Source: UBA1756 sp045222555
GTDB taxonomy: Bacteria; Bacteroidota; Bacteroidia; Bacteroidales; WCHB1-69
Direction of reading: 5' to 3'
Assembly (NCBI GenBank): GCA_045222555.1
Contig: JBGUYY010000097.1
Coordinates: 1-64,000, forward strand
DNA length: 64,000 bases
The position numbers were made by a program, and so were the translations under genes. Numbering within the stretch: position 1 is the first letter of the stretch; each line of letters opens with the position of its first letter. Of this stretch, positions 36,693 to 46,792 are shown one piece after another. The notes under the pieces were generated by a model, which saw nothing but the letters and a program-made list of their open reading frames with translations, had not been told where the DNA came from and searched no databases.

Positions 36693-38213
36693 TTATTGTG
36701 CTAAAAATTTGATATAAATATGGTTAGGAATCAAATTCTGATAAGGTTTGAGGGCATAGAAGGCCACACAGCGAGTTTTAGAGAGGGCAGTATGACGCGC
36801 CACCAGCTTGTCGTTGAGCACACGGTCGAGCGCGCCCGACCCATTCTGGAAGAAGTAGCGGCAGGCGGCCTGATTCGACCAGCGGCCATCGGACTTGAGG
36901 AGGATAAAAAGTTGGTTGTTGTCCAGCACCCCGCCACTTTTGATAGCCTTCTGGTATATGCGCAGATTGGCTGTTGAGTCGGCGAAGATGAGGTAATCGC
37001 CCTGCGGCATGAACACCGCGGGGGTGCAATGCCGCCAGCCGGCGTGCAGCACCGGCGCGAAGTTGCCATGACCGAACTGGTAGCTGCCGCAGTCGCCCAC
37101 CGAGTCGAGGGTATGGCCTTCAGGCAGCAGCGCGAGCAGGTGCGCCGAATCAGTGGCACACTTTACAGCAAAGAAGTGGTAATCTAACGTATCGGAAAGT
37201 GTAAAGCAATGTATTTCATCGCTTTGCAATAAAGAAAATGATTTCACAGCCTCTTCCGAAAGTAAATTCCCCGCACCGAACTGAGCCGCATCGGAGAGGT
37301 GGAAACAGGCGTAGTCAACAGCGGCGGAAGGCACCACAGCGGTAGGCACAGGCTGCGCGTCAGGCTGCTGATTCTCCAACTGCTTGAAAAGCGAGCCGTC
37401 CTTCATCACACTATAACCAGAGAGAGAAAGCTCGCCAGCGGTCACCACCATCTGGTATGCCGACCAGTCGGCGAGGCGGCCCAACGAGGTGAGCATCTCC
37501 TCAAACTCGGGGGCGACATGGGCTTTCTGGCTGGCCACAAAAGCAGCGTGGTTCACCACCAGCCAGTTCTGCTTGGGATTTTTGTCCATCATCTCGCGCA
37601 ATGCCTTAAACCCCTTTTCCTCCACAATGCTCTTCCGTTGCGAGAGGCAGTCCAGCGAGGCATACAGCAAATCTTCATTTTCAGAAACAGTAAAAGCCCC
37701 GTCATGATAGCAGAACGAGAAGGAACGATGATGGGTATCCATTCCATAAATATGGTAATCTTTATAAGTATGGAAATTATTATTATTGATTTCCAATACT
37801 TTAAGAAGATTTTCAAAATCTTTTTGGGAGATGCGGATGGAGAGGAGCAGGGTCAGACGGCCTTCCACCTCATGGGCGGAGCAAGCTATCGGAGAGCTGC
37901 CGGCCGGCTGTTCGTTGAACTGCTGCAGGAAATACTCCATGCCTTTGAGCGCGCCCAGCGGCACTGCATCGGAGATATAGTTGCGCAAAAAGCCATCGGC
38001 TTTGACGAATGCCTCGTAGTCGTTCACCTGCACCATGAGGGCAGCATCAGCGGGCACCATTTCCATCGGCTCAGCGGTACTTTTACGCAAATGATTGACA
38101 TAAAAATAGATACCAGCACCTACGGCAGCGGTCAAGAGAATCAGAAGCACCACTATCCATCCCTTTTTGCGGGATTTTCTGGGTGTTTGCATTGCAGTTT
38201 CTTCAGTTTCCAT
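36693..38213 (-). CDS. Membrane-anchored protein of unknown function (DUF3352-like)
   Basis: 506 aa. A basic N-terminus (TPRKSRKKGW) leads into one membrane helix (about 19-36), so most of the protein lies outside the cytoplasm. The start of the outer part (VPADAALMVQVNDYEAFVKA) resembles DUF3352-type proteins of Bacteroidota. No catalytic motif is seen. TAAATTTG at 38246-38253 is its likely promoter, divergent from the S8 gene on the plus strand. A second ATG at residue 8 is possible. Confidence 0.7.
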   Translation of the reverse strand: METEETAMQTPRKSRKKGWIVVLLILLTAAVGAGIYFYVNHLRKSTAEPMEMVPADAALMVQVNDYEAFVKADGFLRNYISDAVPLGALKGMEYFLQQFNEQPAGSSPIACSAHEVEGRLTLLLSIRISQKDFENLLKVLEINNNNFHTYKDYHIYGMDTHHRSFSFCYHDGAFTVSENEDLLYASLDCLSQRKSIVEEKGFKALREMMDKNPKQNWLVVNHAAFVASQKAHVAPEFEEMLTSLGRLADWSAYQMVVTAGELSLSGYSVMKDGSLFKQLENQQPDAQPVPTAVVPSAAVDYACFHLSDAAQFGAGNLLSEEAVKSFSLLQSDEIHCFTLSDTLDYHFFAVKCATDSAHLLALLPEGHTLDSVGDCGSYQFGHGNFAPVLHAGWRHCTPAVFMPQGDYLIFADSTANLRIYQKAIKSGGVLDNNQLFILLKSDGRWSNQAACRYFFQNGSGALDRVLNDKLVARHTALSKTRCVAFYALKPYQNLIPNHIYIKFLAQ

Positions 38214-38245
38214 TTCAAAAAAAATTCTGTTGACAAATTAGGCTG

Positions 38246-38253
38246 CAAATTTA
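38246..38253 (-). promoter_or_regulatory. -7 promoter element of the DUF3352-like gene
   Basis: TAAATTTG on the minus strand, 32 bases before the ATG. Confidence 0.5.
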
Positions 38254-38304
38254 CACGAAATTCCCGAAATTTGCGTTTTCATTTCCAAAAAAAGAAAAAA
38301 TCCG

Positions 38305-38312
38305 TAACTTTG
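38305..38312 (+). promoter_or_regulatory. -7 promoter element of the S8-GWxTD-sugar transferase unit
   Basis: TAACTTTG, 17 bases before the ATG at 38330. Confidence 0.6.
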
Positions 38313-38329
38313 CACCCAAATTTTTACCA

Positions 38330-40030
38330 ATGAAAAAAATCATCACCCTACTTATCCTCATTGCCTTTTCGGTAGGCCTTCACGCACAAGCCCCCGCCAA
38401 ATACTGGGTACAGTTCAAAGACAAGGAAGGTTGCGGCTACTCGGTGAAGCACCCCGAGGAGTTCCTGTCGCCCCGCGCCATTGAGAAGCGGCAGCGTTTC
38501 AACATCAAAATCACCGAACAGGATCTGCCCGTCAGCGAGCGCTACATCCAGCAGTTGCTGGCCCTCGACACGAACATGATGCTGCTCACCAAGTCGAAAT
38601 GGCTGAATGGGGTGACCGTTTACACCACGACGGAGAACATTGCGGATCAAATCCGGCAGCTGGACTTTGTGACGCTGTGCGAATGCACCGTGCAGCTGGA
38701 GGCTGCGGAGAGTTTCGACTATCCCATACGCCCCTACACGCCGCCCGAACAGCCGAAGAGTGTGATGGAGATGCCGGCCCACGGCAGCGACTTCCTGTAC
38801 GGCTATGCCGGCTGGCAGCTCGGTGCCAACCGCGCCCAGTGGCTGCACCGCCTCGGCGCTTACGGCGAAGGGATGCTGATGGTAGTGATGGATGTGGGAT
38901 TCCAGAATGTGAACACCATGCCCGCCTTCCAGGCACTGCGCGACGAAGGCCGTCTGTTGGGCACCAAGAATTTCGTATTCCCAGGACGGTCGGTGTTCAT
39001 CAGCGGCTCGCACGGCACGGAGGTGCTCTCCTGCATCGCCGCCTACCTGCCGGACGAAATCATCGGCACGGCACCCAAGGCTTCATTCTACCTTGCCAAG
39101 ACCGAGGACAGCCGCTCGGAGAACAAGATTGAAGAGGACAACTGGGTGGCCGGTCTGGAGTGGGCCGACAGCCTCGGCTGCGACGTGCTCTCCTCCTCGC
39201 TCGGCTACTACAAATTCGACAACAAAAACCAATCCTACCAGTACGAAGACCTGAACGGCAAGGTGAGCCGCTCCTCCATCGCAGCATCGATGGCGGCCAG
39301 CAGGGGAATCATCGTATGCGCGAGTGCCGGCAACGAGGGCAACAGCGACTGGCACTACATCACCAGTCCCGCCGATGCCGACAGCATTCTCACCATCGGA
39401 GCCGTTGACCGCGACTACAAGATTGCGGAATTCTCCTCCTTCGGTCCCACCGCCGACGGGCGTATCAAACCCGACGGGCTGGCCATCGGTTCGCAAGCCA
39501 TCATCGTGACCCCCGATGACAAGGTGGATGCCTCCTACGGCACCTCTTTCTCCGCGCCCATCTTCGCCGGCATGGTGACCTGCCTCTGGCAGCTCTTCCC
39601 CAACAAGACCGCCGGTGAAGTGATTGACGCCATCCGCCGCGCAGGACCGCTGTACGACAACCCCAACTACCACTATGGCTTGGGACTCACCAACTTCGTC
39701 ACAGCTTACAACCACCTGGCACGCGCCGACAATGCCTCCGTACTCGCCGCATTCGGCACATCGTCCAGCACTGGCAAATGCGAGGGTATCTGCTATGCCG
39801 GCATCGGCGTCAGCAGCTTCACCCTCAAGATCAGCATCGACGGCACCCCCGTACCCGGCGAACAGGTCATCCGCGTCAAAGGCAAAACCGTTGGCAATTA
39901 CCAGTTCTGCAAATATAAAGTCAAACTTCCCAAATGTCCGAAAGGACACGACTACGCCATCGCAAAAGTGCAGGTCATCTGTCCGGAAGGCATCTCCTAC
40001 GAACAGCTCATCGGCATTTTGCCCAAATAA
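38330..40030 (+). CDS. Secreted S8 peptidase without T9SS domain, paralogue C
   Basis: 566 aa. Signal peptide to residue 20 (LHAQ). The same FLSPRAIEKRQRFNIKITEQDLPV propeptide pattern as paralogues A and B, but clearly diverged. Triad D188 (VVMDVGF), H228 (GSHGTEVLSC) and S406 (SYGTSFSAP). Residues after about 470 form a Cys-containing end with no T9SS sorting domain, so this copy probably stays in the periplasm or is secreted by another route. It is the first gene of a three-gene unit with the GWxTD protein (32 bases on) and the sugar transferase. Confidence 0.9.
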   Translation: MKKIITLLILIAFSVGLHAQAPAKYWVQFKDKEGCGYSVKHPEEFLSPRAIEKRQRFNIKITEQDLPVSERYIQQLLALDTNMMLLTKSKWLNGVTVYTTTENIADQIRQLDFVTLCECTVQLEAAESFDYPIRPYTPPEQPKSVMEMPAHGSDFLYGYAGWQLGANRAQWLHRLGAYGEGMLMVVMDVGFQNVNTMPAFQALRDEGRLLGTKNFVFPGRSVFISGSHGTEVLSCIAAYLPDEIIGTAPKASFYLAKTEDSRSENKIEEDNWVAGLEWADSLGCDVLSSSLGYYKFDNKNQSYQYEDLNGKVSRSSIAASMAASRGIIVCASAGNEGNSDWHYITSPADADSILTIGAVDRDYKIAEFSSFGPTADGRIKPDGLAIGSQAIIVTPDDKVDASYGTSFSAPIFAGMVTCLWQLFPNKTAGEVIDAIRRAGPLYDNPNYHYGLGLTNFVTAYNHLARADNASVLAAFGTSSSTGKCEGICYAGIGVSSFTLKISIDGTPVPGEQVIRVKGKTVGNYQFCKYKVKLPKCPKGHDYAIAKVQVICPEGISYEQLIGILPK

Positions 40031-40062
40031 TCCTTCTATCTATCATCCTCAAAAAAACCACT

Positions 40063-41571
40063 ATGAAAAAGATAACCCTCTGCATTGGAATCATCTGCCT
40101 GCTCATGTTCTCGGGTTTCGCACAGAAAAAAAAGGGCGACAAACCCGCTGAACCAGCACCCAAACATCTGCTGGCCATCCTGAACTTCAACGCCTACTGC
40201 ACCGACGAGCAGCAGCCTTATATCGAGTTCCAGTTCATCATCGACGGCAGCACCGCCCACTACATTCCTGCCTCTCCCGACACCTATGCCGCAGAGATCG
40301 ACATTGATGTGGAGGTTCGCAAAACCGTGGGGGATGAAACCGTCGGCAAGCTGCACTATATCTTGGTCAGTCCGCAAACACGCGATTCGGTATCAGAAGA
40401 AAAGACCTATTTCAGCGATGTGCGCAACGTGGCCGTTCCCAATGGGGAATACTACCTCTATTTCAAGCTGAAGGACGTGCATGGCAGCAGCGACACCCTC
40501 CGCTATGTGGACTACATACAGGTGAATTATCCTGAAAACGAAGTATCTGCATCAGGCATCTCGCTTTACAGCCGCGTGACGCGCAGCGGCGACGGCGGTG
40601 TCTTCTACAAATACGAGATGGCCACCACCCCGCTGTTTCAGCAATACGCGCCCGAAAACTTATACGCCCTCCCCTTCTCCGCTGAAATCTACAACACCGA
40701 CAAGGCATTAGGGAATGGCACTTTTATTGTAAAGGCTGAAATAGCAGAGCTCGGCCGCCGTGCAGCACCCGAATACATCATGACGCGCACAATGAAAAGC
40801 GCCCCCGCCTCTATCTTCATCCATATTTTCAACATCTACAACCTGCCATCGGGCAACTACAACCTCAACCTGTACGTGATGGATACCGACTCGAACGTGC
40901 TCACCACCACCTCCTCTTTCTTCCAGCGCAGCAACCCAAGAGTAAAGATCGACCTCAACCAATACGACGATGTAGTGGTGGAGAACACTTTTGTGGAAAA
41001 GATGACCGACCTCAAGCAGCTGCAGGAGGATGTGGCTACCCTCTTCCCTATCGGCAACCGCATCGAACAGGATTTTTTCACCCAGAACATGAAAAAGGTG
41101 CCGCTCGACCAGCTGCAACGCTACTTCTACAGCTTCTGGGTCAGCCGCAACCCCAACGACCCCGAAGGGGAATGGCTGGCCTATAAAAGAAAAGTGGAGT
41201 TTGTGAACGAACGATACGGCAGCAAAGTCATCAAGGGATTCCGTACCGACCGCGGACGCGTGTATCTGCGCTACGGACCGCCGAACACCATCACCGAGGA
41301 GCCTTACGACCCACAAGCCTACCCCTACGAGATCTGGCACTACTACGAAATCGGACAGCAGACCAACGTGAAGTTCATCTTCTACAACCGCGACCTCGTG
41401 ACCAACAATTACGAGCTGCTGCACTCCGACTATGTCGGCGAGCTCCATGACCCCGCCTGGCAGATGAAACTTGTGAAGCGCCTCAACCCCAACTCCAACC
41501 CCGACATCACCACACCCGAAGAGTACTGGGGCGGCCATGCCGGCGAGTACTACAAATACAACCGCCAGTAA
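40063..41571 (+). CDS. GWxTD domain-containing secreted protein
   Basis: 502 aa from the ATG at 40063 (MKKITLCIGI, signal peptide to SGFAQ). The longer open frame from 39934 has no signal and overlaps the S8 gene. The C-terminal part (about 370-480) is a GWxTD domain: FWVSRNPNDPEGEWLAYKR, then GFRTDRGRVYLRYGPP and YEIWHYYEIG. In this copy the name-giving motif reads GFRTD. Function of the family is not known. The stop overlaps the next start by one base (TAATG), so translation is likely coupled to the sugar transferase. Confidence 0.85.
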   Translation: MKKITLCIGIICLLMFSGFAQKKKGDKPAEPAPKHLLAILNFNAYCTDEQQPYIEFQFIIDGSTAHYIPASPDTYAAEIDIDVEVRKTVGDETVGKLHYILVSPQTRDSVSEEKTYFSDVRNVAVPNGEYYLYFKLKDVHGSSDTLRYVDYIQVNYPENEVSASGISLYSRVTRSGDGGVFYKYEMATTPLFQQYAPENLYALPFSAEIYNTDKALGNGTFIVKAEIAELGRRAAPEYIMTRTMKSAPASIFIHIFNIYNLPSGNYNLNLYVMDTDSNVLTTTSSFFQRSNPRVKIDLNQYDDVVVENTFVEKMTDLKQLQEDVATLFPIGNRIEQDFFTQNMKKVPLDQLQRYFYSFWVSRNPNDPEGEWLAYKRKVEFVNERYGSKVIKGFRTDRGRVYLRYGPPNTITEEPYDPQAYPYEIWHYYEIGQQTNVKFIFYNRDLVTNNYELLHSDYVGELHDPAWQMKLVKRLNPNSNPDITTPEEYWGGHAGEYYKYNRQ

Positions 41572-42161
41572 TGAAACGAGCCTTCGACATTGTCAGCTGC
41601 ACCCTCGCCGTGCTGGTGCTGTTTCCCTTCGGACTCATCATCGCGCTGTGTATCGCGTGCGGGTCGAAGGGCGGCGTATTTTACCGGCAGACGCGGGTCG
41701 GAAAAGACAATAAAGATTTCAAACTACTGAAATTCAGAACCATGCGTCCCAACGCCGACCAGCAGGGGCTGCTCATCACGGTAGGGGCCGACAGTCGCAT
41801 CACCCGTATCGGCGGTTTCTTGCGGAAATACAAGATTGACGAGCTGCCGCAGCTGCTCAACATCATCAAGGGCGATATGAGCGTGGTGGGACCGCGTCCC
41901 GAGGTGCGGCGGTATGTGGAGATGTACGATGAGCGCCAGCGGCGTGTGCTCACCGTGCGGCCGGGTCTCACCGACTACGCCTCGCTGCAGTACATTTCGG
42001 AAAGCGAGTTGCTGGCCGAAAGTGCCGACCCCGAAAAGACCTACATTGAGGAAATTATGCCCGCCAAGCTGGAACTGAACCTCCAATACATCGAGAAACA
42101 ATCTTTAGGCGAGGACTTGAGCATCATATTCAAAACCATCGGAAAAATCATAAGGAAATAA
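41571..42161 (+). CDS. Bacterial sugar transferase (undecaprenyl-phosphate initiating type)
   Basis: 196 aa. One N-terminal membrane segment (about 10-30) and then the catalytic part: GGVFYRQTRVGKDNKDFKLLKFRTM, RKYKIDELPQLLNIIKGDMSVVGPRPE, and VRPGLTDYASLQY. These are hallmarks of PF02397 enzymes that place the first sugar phosphate on the lipid carrier for O-antigen or capsule. The full family is often longer with extra helices; this is the compact form. The match is clear, but no other polysaccharide genes are adjacent. Confidence 0.94.
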   Translation: MKRAFDIVSCTLAVLVLFPFGLIIALCIACGSKGGVFYRQTRVGKDNKDFKLLKFRTMRPNADQQGLLITVGADSRITRIGGFLRKYKIDELPQLLNIIKGDMSVVGPRPEVRRYVEMYDERQRRVLTVRPGLTDYASLQYISESELLAESADPEKTYIEEIMPAKLELNLQYIEKQSLGEDLSIIFKTIGKIIRK

Positions 42162-42213
42162 TTAGGAAAGCAGTTTCGTCTGAAGGACAAAAGCGTTTAC
42201 TCTGCTCCTAATT
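42160..42213. terminator. Imperfect hairpin between convergent genes
   Basis: AATTAGG and AGCAG (42160-42166 and 42169-42173, with AA bulged) pair with CTGCT and CCTAATT (42202-42213). It overlaps the stop codons of both genes. A weak bidirectional terminator is possible. Confidence 0.3.
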
Positions 42214-44383
42214 CCAACTGATTTTTAACCAACTCATAGTACTTTCCCCTTTTGGCGGTTAGCTCTTCATGGGTGCCTTGTTCAACAATCTGCCCATTAT
42301 CCAAGACTACAATTTTGTTAGCATTCTTAACCGTACTCAAACGATGCGCAATAATCACAACTGTTCGACCCATATAATATCTCTCCAAATTATTCATAAT
42401 CTCCCTTTCATTTGTAGCGTCTAATGAGTTGGTGGCTTCGTCAAAAAACAAATAGTCCGGGTTTTTATATATCGCACGAGCGATGAGAATTCGTTGTTTC
42501 TGTCCCCCACTTATGGGCAGTCCCGTTTCTCCGATCTTAGTATTCACCCCCATTGGCATTGTACTGATGAAATCTTGCAAACAAGACAGCTTTATGGCTT
42601 GATCAAGCAGATGTTGGTTGACATTTTTGTCGTTCAAGGTGATGTTTTGCTTTATACTCCCGCTAAATATATAGCCGTTTTGCATAACAACACCACAATG
42701 ATGTCTCCAGTCGTCACAACTGATGCTTGAAATATCCTTATCACCAATGAATAAATTCCCTCGCGTTGGGAAATAGAAACCCATAAGCAGCTTAAGCAAA
42801 GTGGTTTTACCACTCCCGCTAACGCCCACAATAGCAGTAACTTGTTGTTTGTTAATTTCTAAATTAATGTTATTAAGAATATTACGACTTTTCAAGCCAG
42901 GGTATTTAAAATCCACATGTTCGAAAGAAATATCAACTTGTAGAGATTCCTTTGAAACAGAATCCTTATCCCCATCATTCTCTTTGGGGTGTCCCATTAC
43001 CTCTTGGACACGATTGTTTGAAAGTGTAGCATATTGCACTTGTCTTGAAAATTTCAGCAATTGATTAATGGGGCTTGTAATCTGTCCTAAAAGGAAACTG
43101 ATCGTCATCATTGTCCCGATAGTCATTTGATTTTTTACAACCAAAAACGCACATATACCCGTAACAAACAAATCCATGACATTGTCAATAAACCCAATGC
43201 CTTCTGAAAAAAATGTTTCCAGGAAGAACGCCTTAAGCTGGTATTTGTTTATTTTTTCTTGGAAGGCGGTCCAATCCTTTATTCTGACCTCTTGAGAATT
43301 ATTGATTTTCACATCAGGCATCCCCATAATTGTCTCATAGATTGAATTTCTACGGGAGGATTCAAATGAGAATAAAGAATAGTCAATCTGTCTTCTTTTC
43401 TGCGAAAACAACAACGTATAGAGCAATGACAATGTGGTCCCGCATACAAAGATAAGGAACACCATCGGATTGAAGTAGATAAGGATAGAACTGAAAACCA
43501 ACAGATTAATAAATGTCAGAATCACGCCACCCAATAAATCCACAATCAGATTATTTACCCTTTCCTGATCACTTATTCTTTGTATCAAATCGGAGCTGAA
43601 TCGTGTCTCAAAATAACTGATAGGCAGATCCACAATTTTTTTCAGGTATTTAGCTATAAGATTGGTCCCGAATGAAAAACCTGTTTTCAACAAAATAACC
43701 CTTGAAATACTATTGGTGATGACAAAGCCCACGTTGAAAAGCAGTTGCGATATCAGCAATAACCATATCAAAGGGATATCCTTATTAAGTATGCCATCGT
43801 CAATCGTCTTTCTAAACAACAACGGCATAATCCAAGTTATTGCCATGGCCAGCAAAGTCAGAGCAGAGATGATAGAAAAATGCTTCTTGTGCTGACAAAA
43901 GATGCGCCATGTGAGATTTCTTAACGGATGTTTCTTTGTCTTATCTGCATCCGGGTTTTTGGTCTTGAAGGTGTCATCCGGCTCAACCAATATGCAGATG
44001 ATGCTTTCATTGATGAACATCTTCTCTACAATCTCATCTTGCGACAATGTGACCCTTCCGTCATCTGGGTCAATGATATGGAATCGCCTTTTCCTATCAA
44101 TTTTTTCCAGAACAACGAAGTGTCCAGAATTAAAATAAAGAATGGCAGGAAGAGGCATCCTACCGATGTCATTGAGAGAGATGCTTACCGCGACACTCCT
44201 CAATCCAATTTCAGTACATATGGTGGATATATCGCTGATTGTACAACCAATCCGCGATAACTCACAAAATGATTTTAATGTTTGTAATGAATACCTTCTT
44301 CCATAGAAATGTGCGATCATCTGCACACAGGTCGGTCCGCAGTCATTACACTCCAACTGATGATAAACAGGAACCCTTCTCAT
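42197..44383 (-). CDS. C39 peptidase-ABC exporter of a double-glycine leader peptide
   Basis: 728 aa, inner membrane. Residues 1-140 are a C39 cysteine peptidase: C15 (CNDCGPTC), H88 (SGHFVVL) and D105 (IIDPDDG). A six-helix ABC membrane region (about 160-440) and an ATPase follow, with Walker A GVSGSGKTT (near 520), signature ISGGQKQR and Walker B YLFFDEAT. Such PCATs cut the leader after the Gly-Gly and export the core. The matching precursor with Gly37-Gly38 is the first gene of this operon. The start overlaps the stop of the barrel gene by one base. No HlyD-type adaptor is present, which is unusual for a two-membrane cell. Confidence 0.95.
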   Translation of the reverse strand: MRRVPVYHQLECNDCGPTCVQMIAHFYGRRYSLQTLKSFCELSRIGCTISDISTICTEIGLRSVAVSISLNDIGRMPLPAILYFNSGHFVVLEKIDRKRRFHIIDPDDGRVTLSQDEIVEKMFINESIICILVEPDDTFKTKNPDADKTKKHPLRNLTWRIFCQHKKHFSIISALTLLAMAITWIMPLLFRKTIDDGILNKDIPLIWLLLISQLLFNVGFVITNSISRVILLKTGFSFGTNLIAKYLKKIVDLPISYFETRFSSDLIQRISDQERVNNLIVDLLGGVILTFINLLVFSSILIYFNPMVFLIFVCGTTLSLLYTLLFSQKRRQIDYSLFSFESSRRNSIYETIMGMPDVKINNSQEVRIKDWTAFQEKINKYQLKAFFLETFFSEGIGFIDNVMDLFVTGICAFLVVKNQMTIGTMMTISFLLGQITSPINQLLKFSRQVQYATLSNNRVQEVMGHPKENDGDKDSVSKESLQVDISFEHVDFKYPGLKSRNILNNINLEINKQQVTAIVGVSGSGKTTLLKLLMGFYFPTRGNLFIGDKDISSISCDDWRHHCGVVMQNGYIFSGSIKQNITLNDKNVNQHLLDQAIKLSCLQDFISTMPMGVNTKIGETGLPISGGQKQRILIARAIYKNPDYLFFDEATNSLDATNEREIMNNLERYYMGRTVVIIAHRLSTVKNANKIVVLDNGQIVEQGTHEELTAKRGKYYELVKNQLELGAE

Positions 44384-46782
44384 TATAACCTTTCTTGAAT
44401 CGTACTATTCCTTCTTTGTGAGCCTTTCGTTTCGCGATTTCCTAAACGCAAACTATACGAAACCCAGTAGGTTCTCCCATAAACGTAAGAATAGTGTGAG
44501 TGTATGTAATTCTGTGTTGCGAGCGACTCCTTACTTTGCCAGTCAAGGATATCATCAACTCCAAACGAAAAAGTTCCATTTTTAAATTGCTTCGTGATAT
44601 GAATATTCCAATTCACACTTTGGTTAAGGTTGGCTCCGACATAAGAGGATATGGGAATATAATCCAAAGTAGTTAACAATTTCCAATCTTTCTTTTTACA
44701 AAGTGCTGTCGAAATGGAAAGGTTGATGGAGAACTCGCTTCCCTTGGCATTAAATGCTGTAATCCTCGGACTCTTGATCCGGTATAAATCATATTCATAA
44801 TAGATGCTTGCAGACAAAAAAACGTAATTCTTGAAAAGCTGTTGGTCTGTTTCCAGCTCAATGGAAAAGAAGTGTGCATTGCCATAGTTTTCATCCGTGA
44901 TTTTGGTGCAATTGGTTTCAGGTGTTGCGATGCGAAATTCGTTCCAAATATTTTGAGAATAGGAGTATCCCAAAACCAACACGTAATCCCAAAACAGTGT
45001 GTAGGTCAGTTCAGCATCATACATCCTGCAAGGGCGCAAGTCAATATTATTTTCCCTGTATAATGTCGGGGAATAATAGTATTTGAAAGGATTTCTCTTC
45101 CCATAGCTAGGGATGGCCTGACGACTGGCGAAATCCAAAGCGAATTCGTGATCGTCATTGGGAATAAAAACAAGAGAGAATGATGGGAAAAGATTGAGGT
45201 ATTTATTGGAGATGGTTTCTTTTGTGACCTGCTGCTGCCCATGATAAAGATAACACTCCCCTCGCAAGCCAGCCGAAAGCGACCACATATCTGATATCTC
45301 CCAATCACAAGTGGCATACAATGCTGCAGTTATGTCCCTGTAAACAAAATGGTTGCTTTGGCTAAAACCCTCCATATACGCTGCCGATTGCTCTATGTTA
45401 GAGGTGTAATCGTCATCGACCACGCTCCCGTAGCATTCCAATCCTGTTCGCAAACTCAAATTCTTGCTGAATTTGTGGCTGTATTTTGCCTTGAAATCGA
45501 TTCCATTGACGACCGCCGCACTGCTCGTGAAATAAGATGCCATTTCATGCGAGGGCAACCTATGATTTCTGTTAATGTAAGATGAGGTGTTCTGGCTTCT
45601 CGTGTAAAAAATATCGAAAGTCAGCAGTTGCTTGTCATTGAATTTCACATTGTAATTAAGATTGGTAAAGAGCGAAAAGTTGGGCTTCCTAAATGTTTGA
45701 CTTGAAGAAGTGACATCAGAAGAGTCAGACAAATTCTCAAGGCCATGGTAATAATCACTTCGGGTACTTGTGCTATCAAGCAGACAATGGCTGATATTCG
45801 TTCCCACTTGAAGTCCCAACGTATGCTTTTCGTTGATATGCCACTCCAGCATCGCATGAATGTTTTCGCAAAGCACTCTATTTCGGCTTGAACTCTGAAA
45901 AGTATTCATGGTCGTGTCATTATCAGTAAAATATTGATAGGCACTTTCTGTTCTGCTGTAGTTAGGTCTGTATATTGTTGAAAAACTAATAGTTGCATTG
46001 ACATTCTTCTTCTGTAGTATCAAAAATGCATCCAATGACGGACTGTTGAGTTCCCATCTTTCCCTTTGTCTGTCCTTGACAATCAGGGTGGCGGCAACCC
46101 CATCAGACGGGTTCTTTCTTAATACAATATTTAATATCCCATTTTTCACGGTGGAAGGGAATTCACTTCCAGGATTGGTTAGAACTTCTATTCTTTCAAT
46201 ATTTTCCGCAGGAATATTCTTCGGATCAAGATGGCTAGGTCTTCCATCGATGTAAATGGTGGCTTTACCCTTATGTAATATTTCAAGTTCGTCCTCAGGC
46301 GTCACATTCACCAATGGAACATATCTTAGAATCTCTACCGTATTATGTCCGGGAGCCAATGGCGATGTGTAAACATTGTTGATGGCATACCGATCAGGCT
46401 TTCGCTCAATGGATAACGCATTCGCAGAAATCGTGACCCCATCCAATTCTGTCCAATCTCTAACAAGGACAAAAACGGTCTGACTCATAGCTTCCTGTGT
46501 TTGCATCTGTACAGCATTGTAACCGAAAGCTTTAATATAAACATTGGTCCCTTCAATTTCTCGCGGCAACGACAACTCAAAAACACCATTTGTATCTGAA
46601 ATACTAGAGGTGAGTTCTTGATTGTCACTGGAGACAACAGCCACCACTGCCATTGGTATTGGCAAGCCGTCTCCATCTTCCACCTTTGCATGTATGACCG
46701 ATTGCGAATAGATACTGTCATGAAACACAATCGCCAAACACAAAACCATCACAAATCTAATAAAAGAGAATGTCTTTATCAT
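44383..46782 (-). CDS. TonB-type outer-membrane beta-barrel protein of the RiPP operon
   Basis: 799 aa. Signal peptide to about residue 26 (SIYSQ), then a carboxypeptidase-regulatory domain (VIHAKVEDGDGLPIPMAVV, about 29-110), a plug-like domain (VEILRYVPLVNVTP, then IDGRPSHLDPKNIPAENIE) and a long barrel with many aromatic strands. This is the layout of the PF14905-type outer-membrane beta-barrel family. It lies between the maturase (10 bases away) and the exporter (one-base overlap), so it is surely co-transcribed. It could let the peptide leave, take it back up, or give self-immunity; the sequence does not decide. Confidence 0.9.
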   Translation of the reverse strand: MIKTFSFIRFVMVLCLAIVFHDSIYSQSVIHAKVEDGDGLPIPMAVVAVVSSDNQELTSSISDTNGVFELSLPREIEGTNVYIKAFGYNAVQMQTQEAMSQTVFVLVRDWTELDGVTISANALSIERKPDRYAINNVYTSPLAPGHNTVEILRYVPLVNVTPEDELEILHKGKATIYIDGRPSHLDPKNIPAENIERIEVLTNPGSEFPSTVKNGILNIVLRKNPSDGVAATLIVKDRQRERWELNSPSLDAFLILQKKNVNATISFSTIYRPNYSRTESAYQYFTDNDTTMNTFQSSSRNRVLCENIHAMLEWHINEKHTLGLQVGTNISHCLLDSTSTRSDYYHGLENLSDSSDVTSSSQTFRKPNFSLFTNLNYNVKFNDKQLLTFDIFYTRSQNTSSYINRNHRLPSHEMASYFTSSAAVVNGIDFKAKYSHKFSKNLSLRTGLECYGSVVDDDYTSNIEQSAAYMEGFSQSNHFVYRDITAALYATCDWEISDMWSLSAGLRGECYLYHGQQQVTKETISNKYLNLFPSFSLVFIPNDDHEFALDFASRQAIPSYGKRNPFKYYYSPTLYRENNIDLRPCRMYDAELTYTLFWDYVLVLGYSYSQNIWNEFRIATPETNCTKITDENYGNAHFFSIELETDQQLFKNYVFLSASIYYEYDLYRIKSPRITAFNAKGSEFSINLSISTALCKKKDWKLLTTLDYIPISSYVGANLNQSVNWNIHITKQFKNGTFSFGVDDILDWQSKESLATQNYIHSHYSYVYGRTYWVSYSLRLGNRETKGSQRRNSTIQERL

Positions 46783-46792
46783 GAGATCCTTT

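Noticed and set aside
39934..40062. N-terminal extension of the GWxTD protein
   Set aside because: It overlaps the S8 gene and lacks a signal peptide, while the ATG at 40063 begins one.
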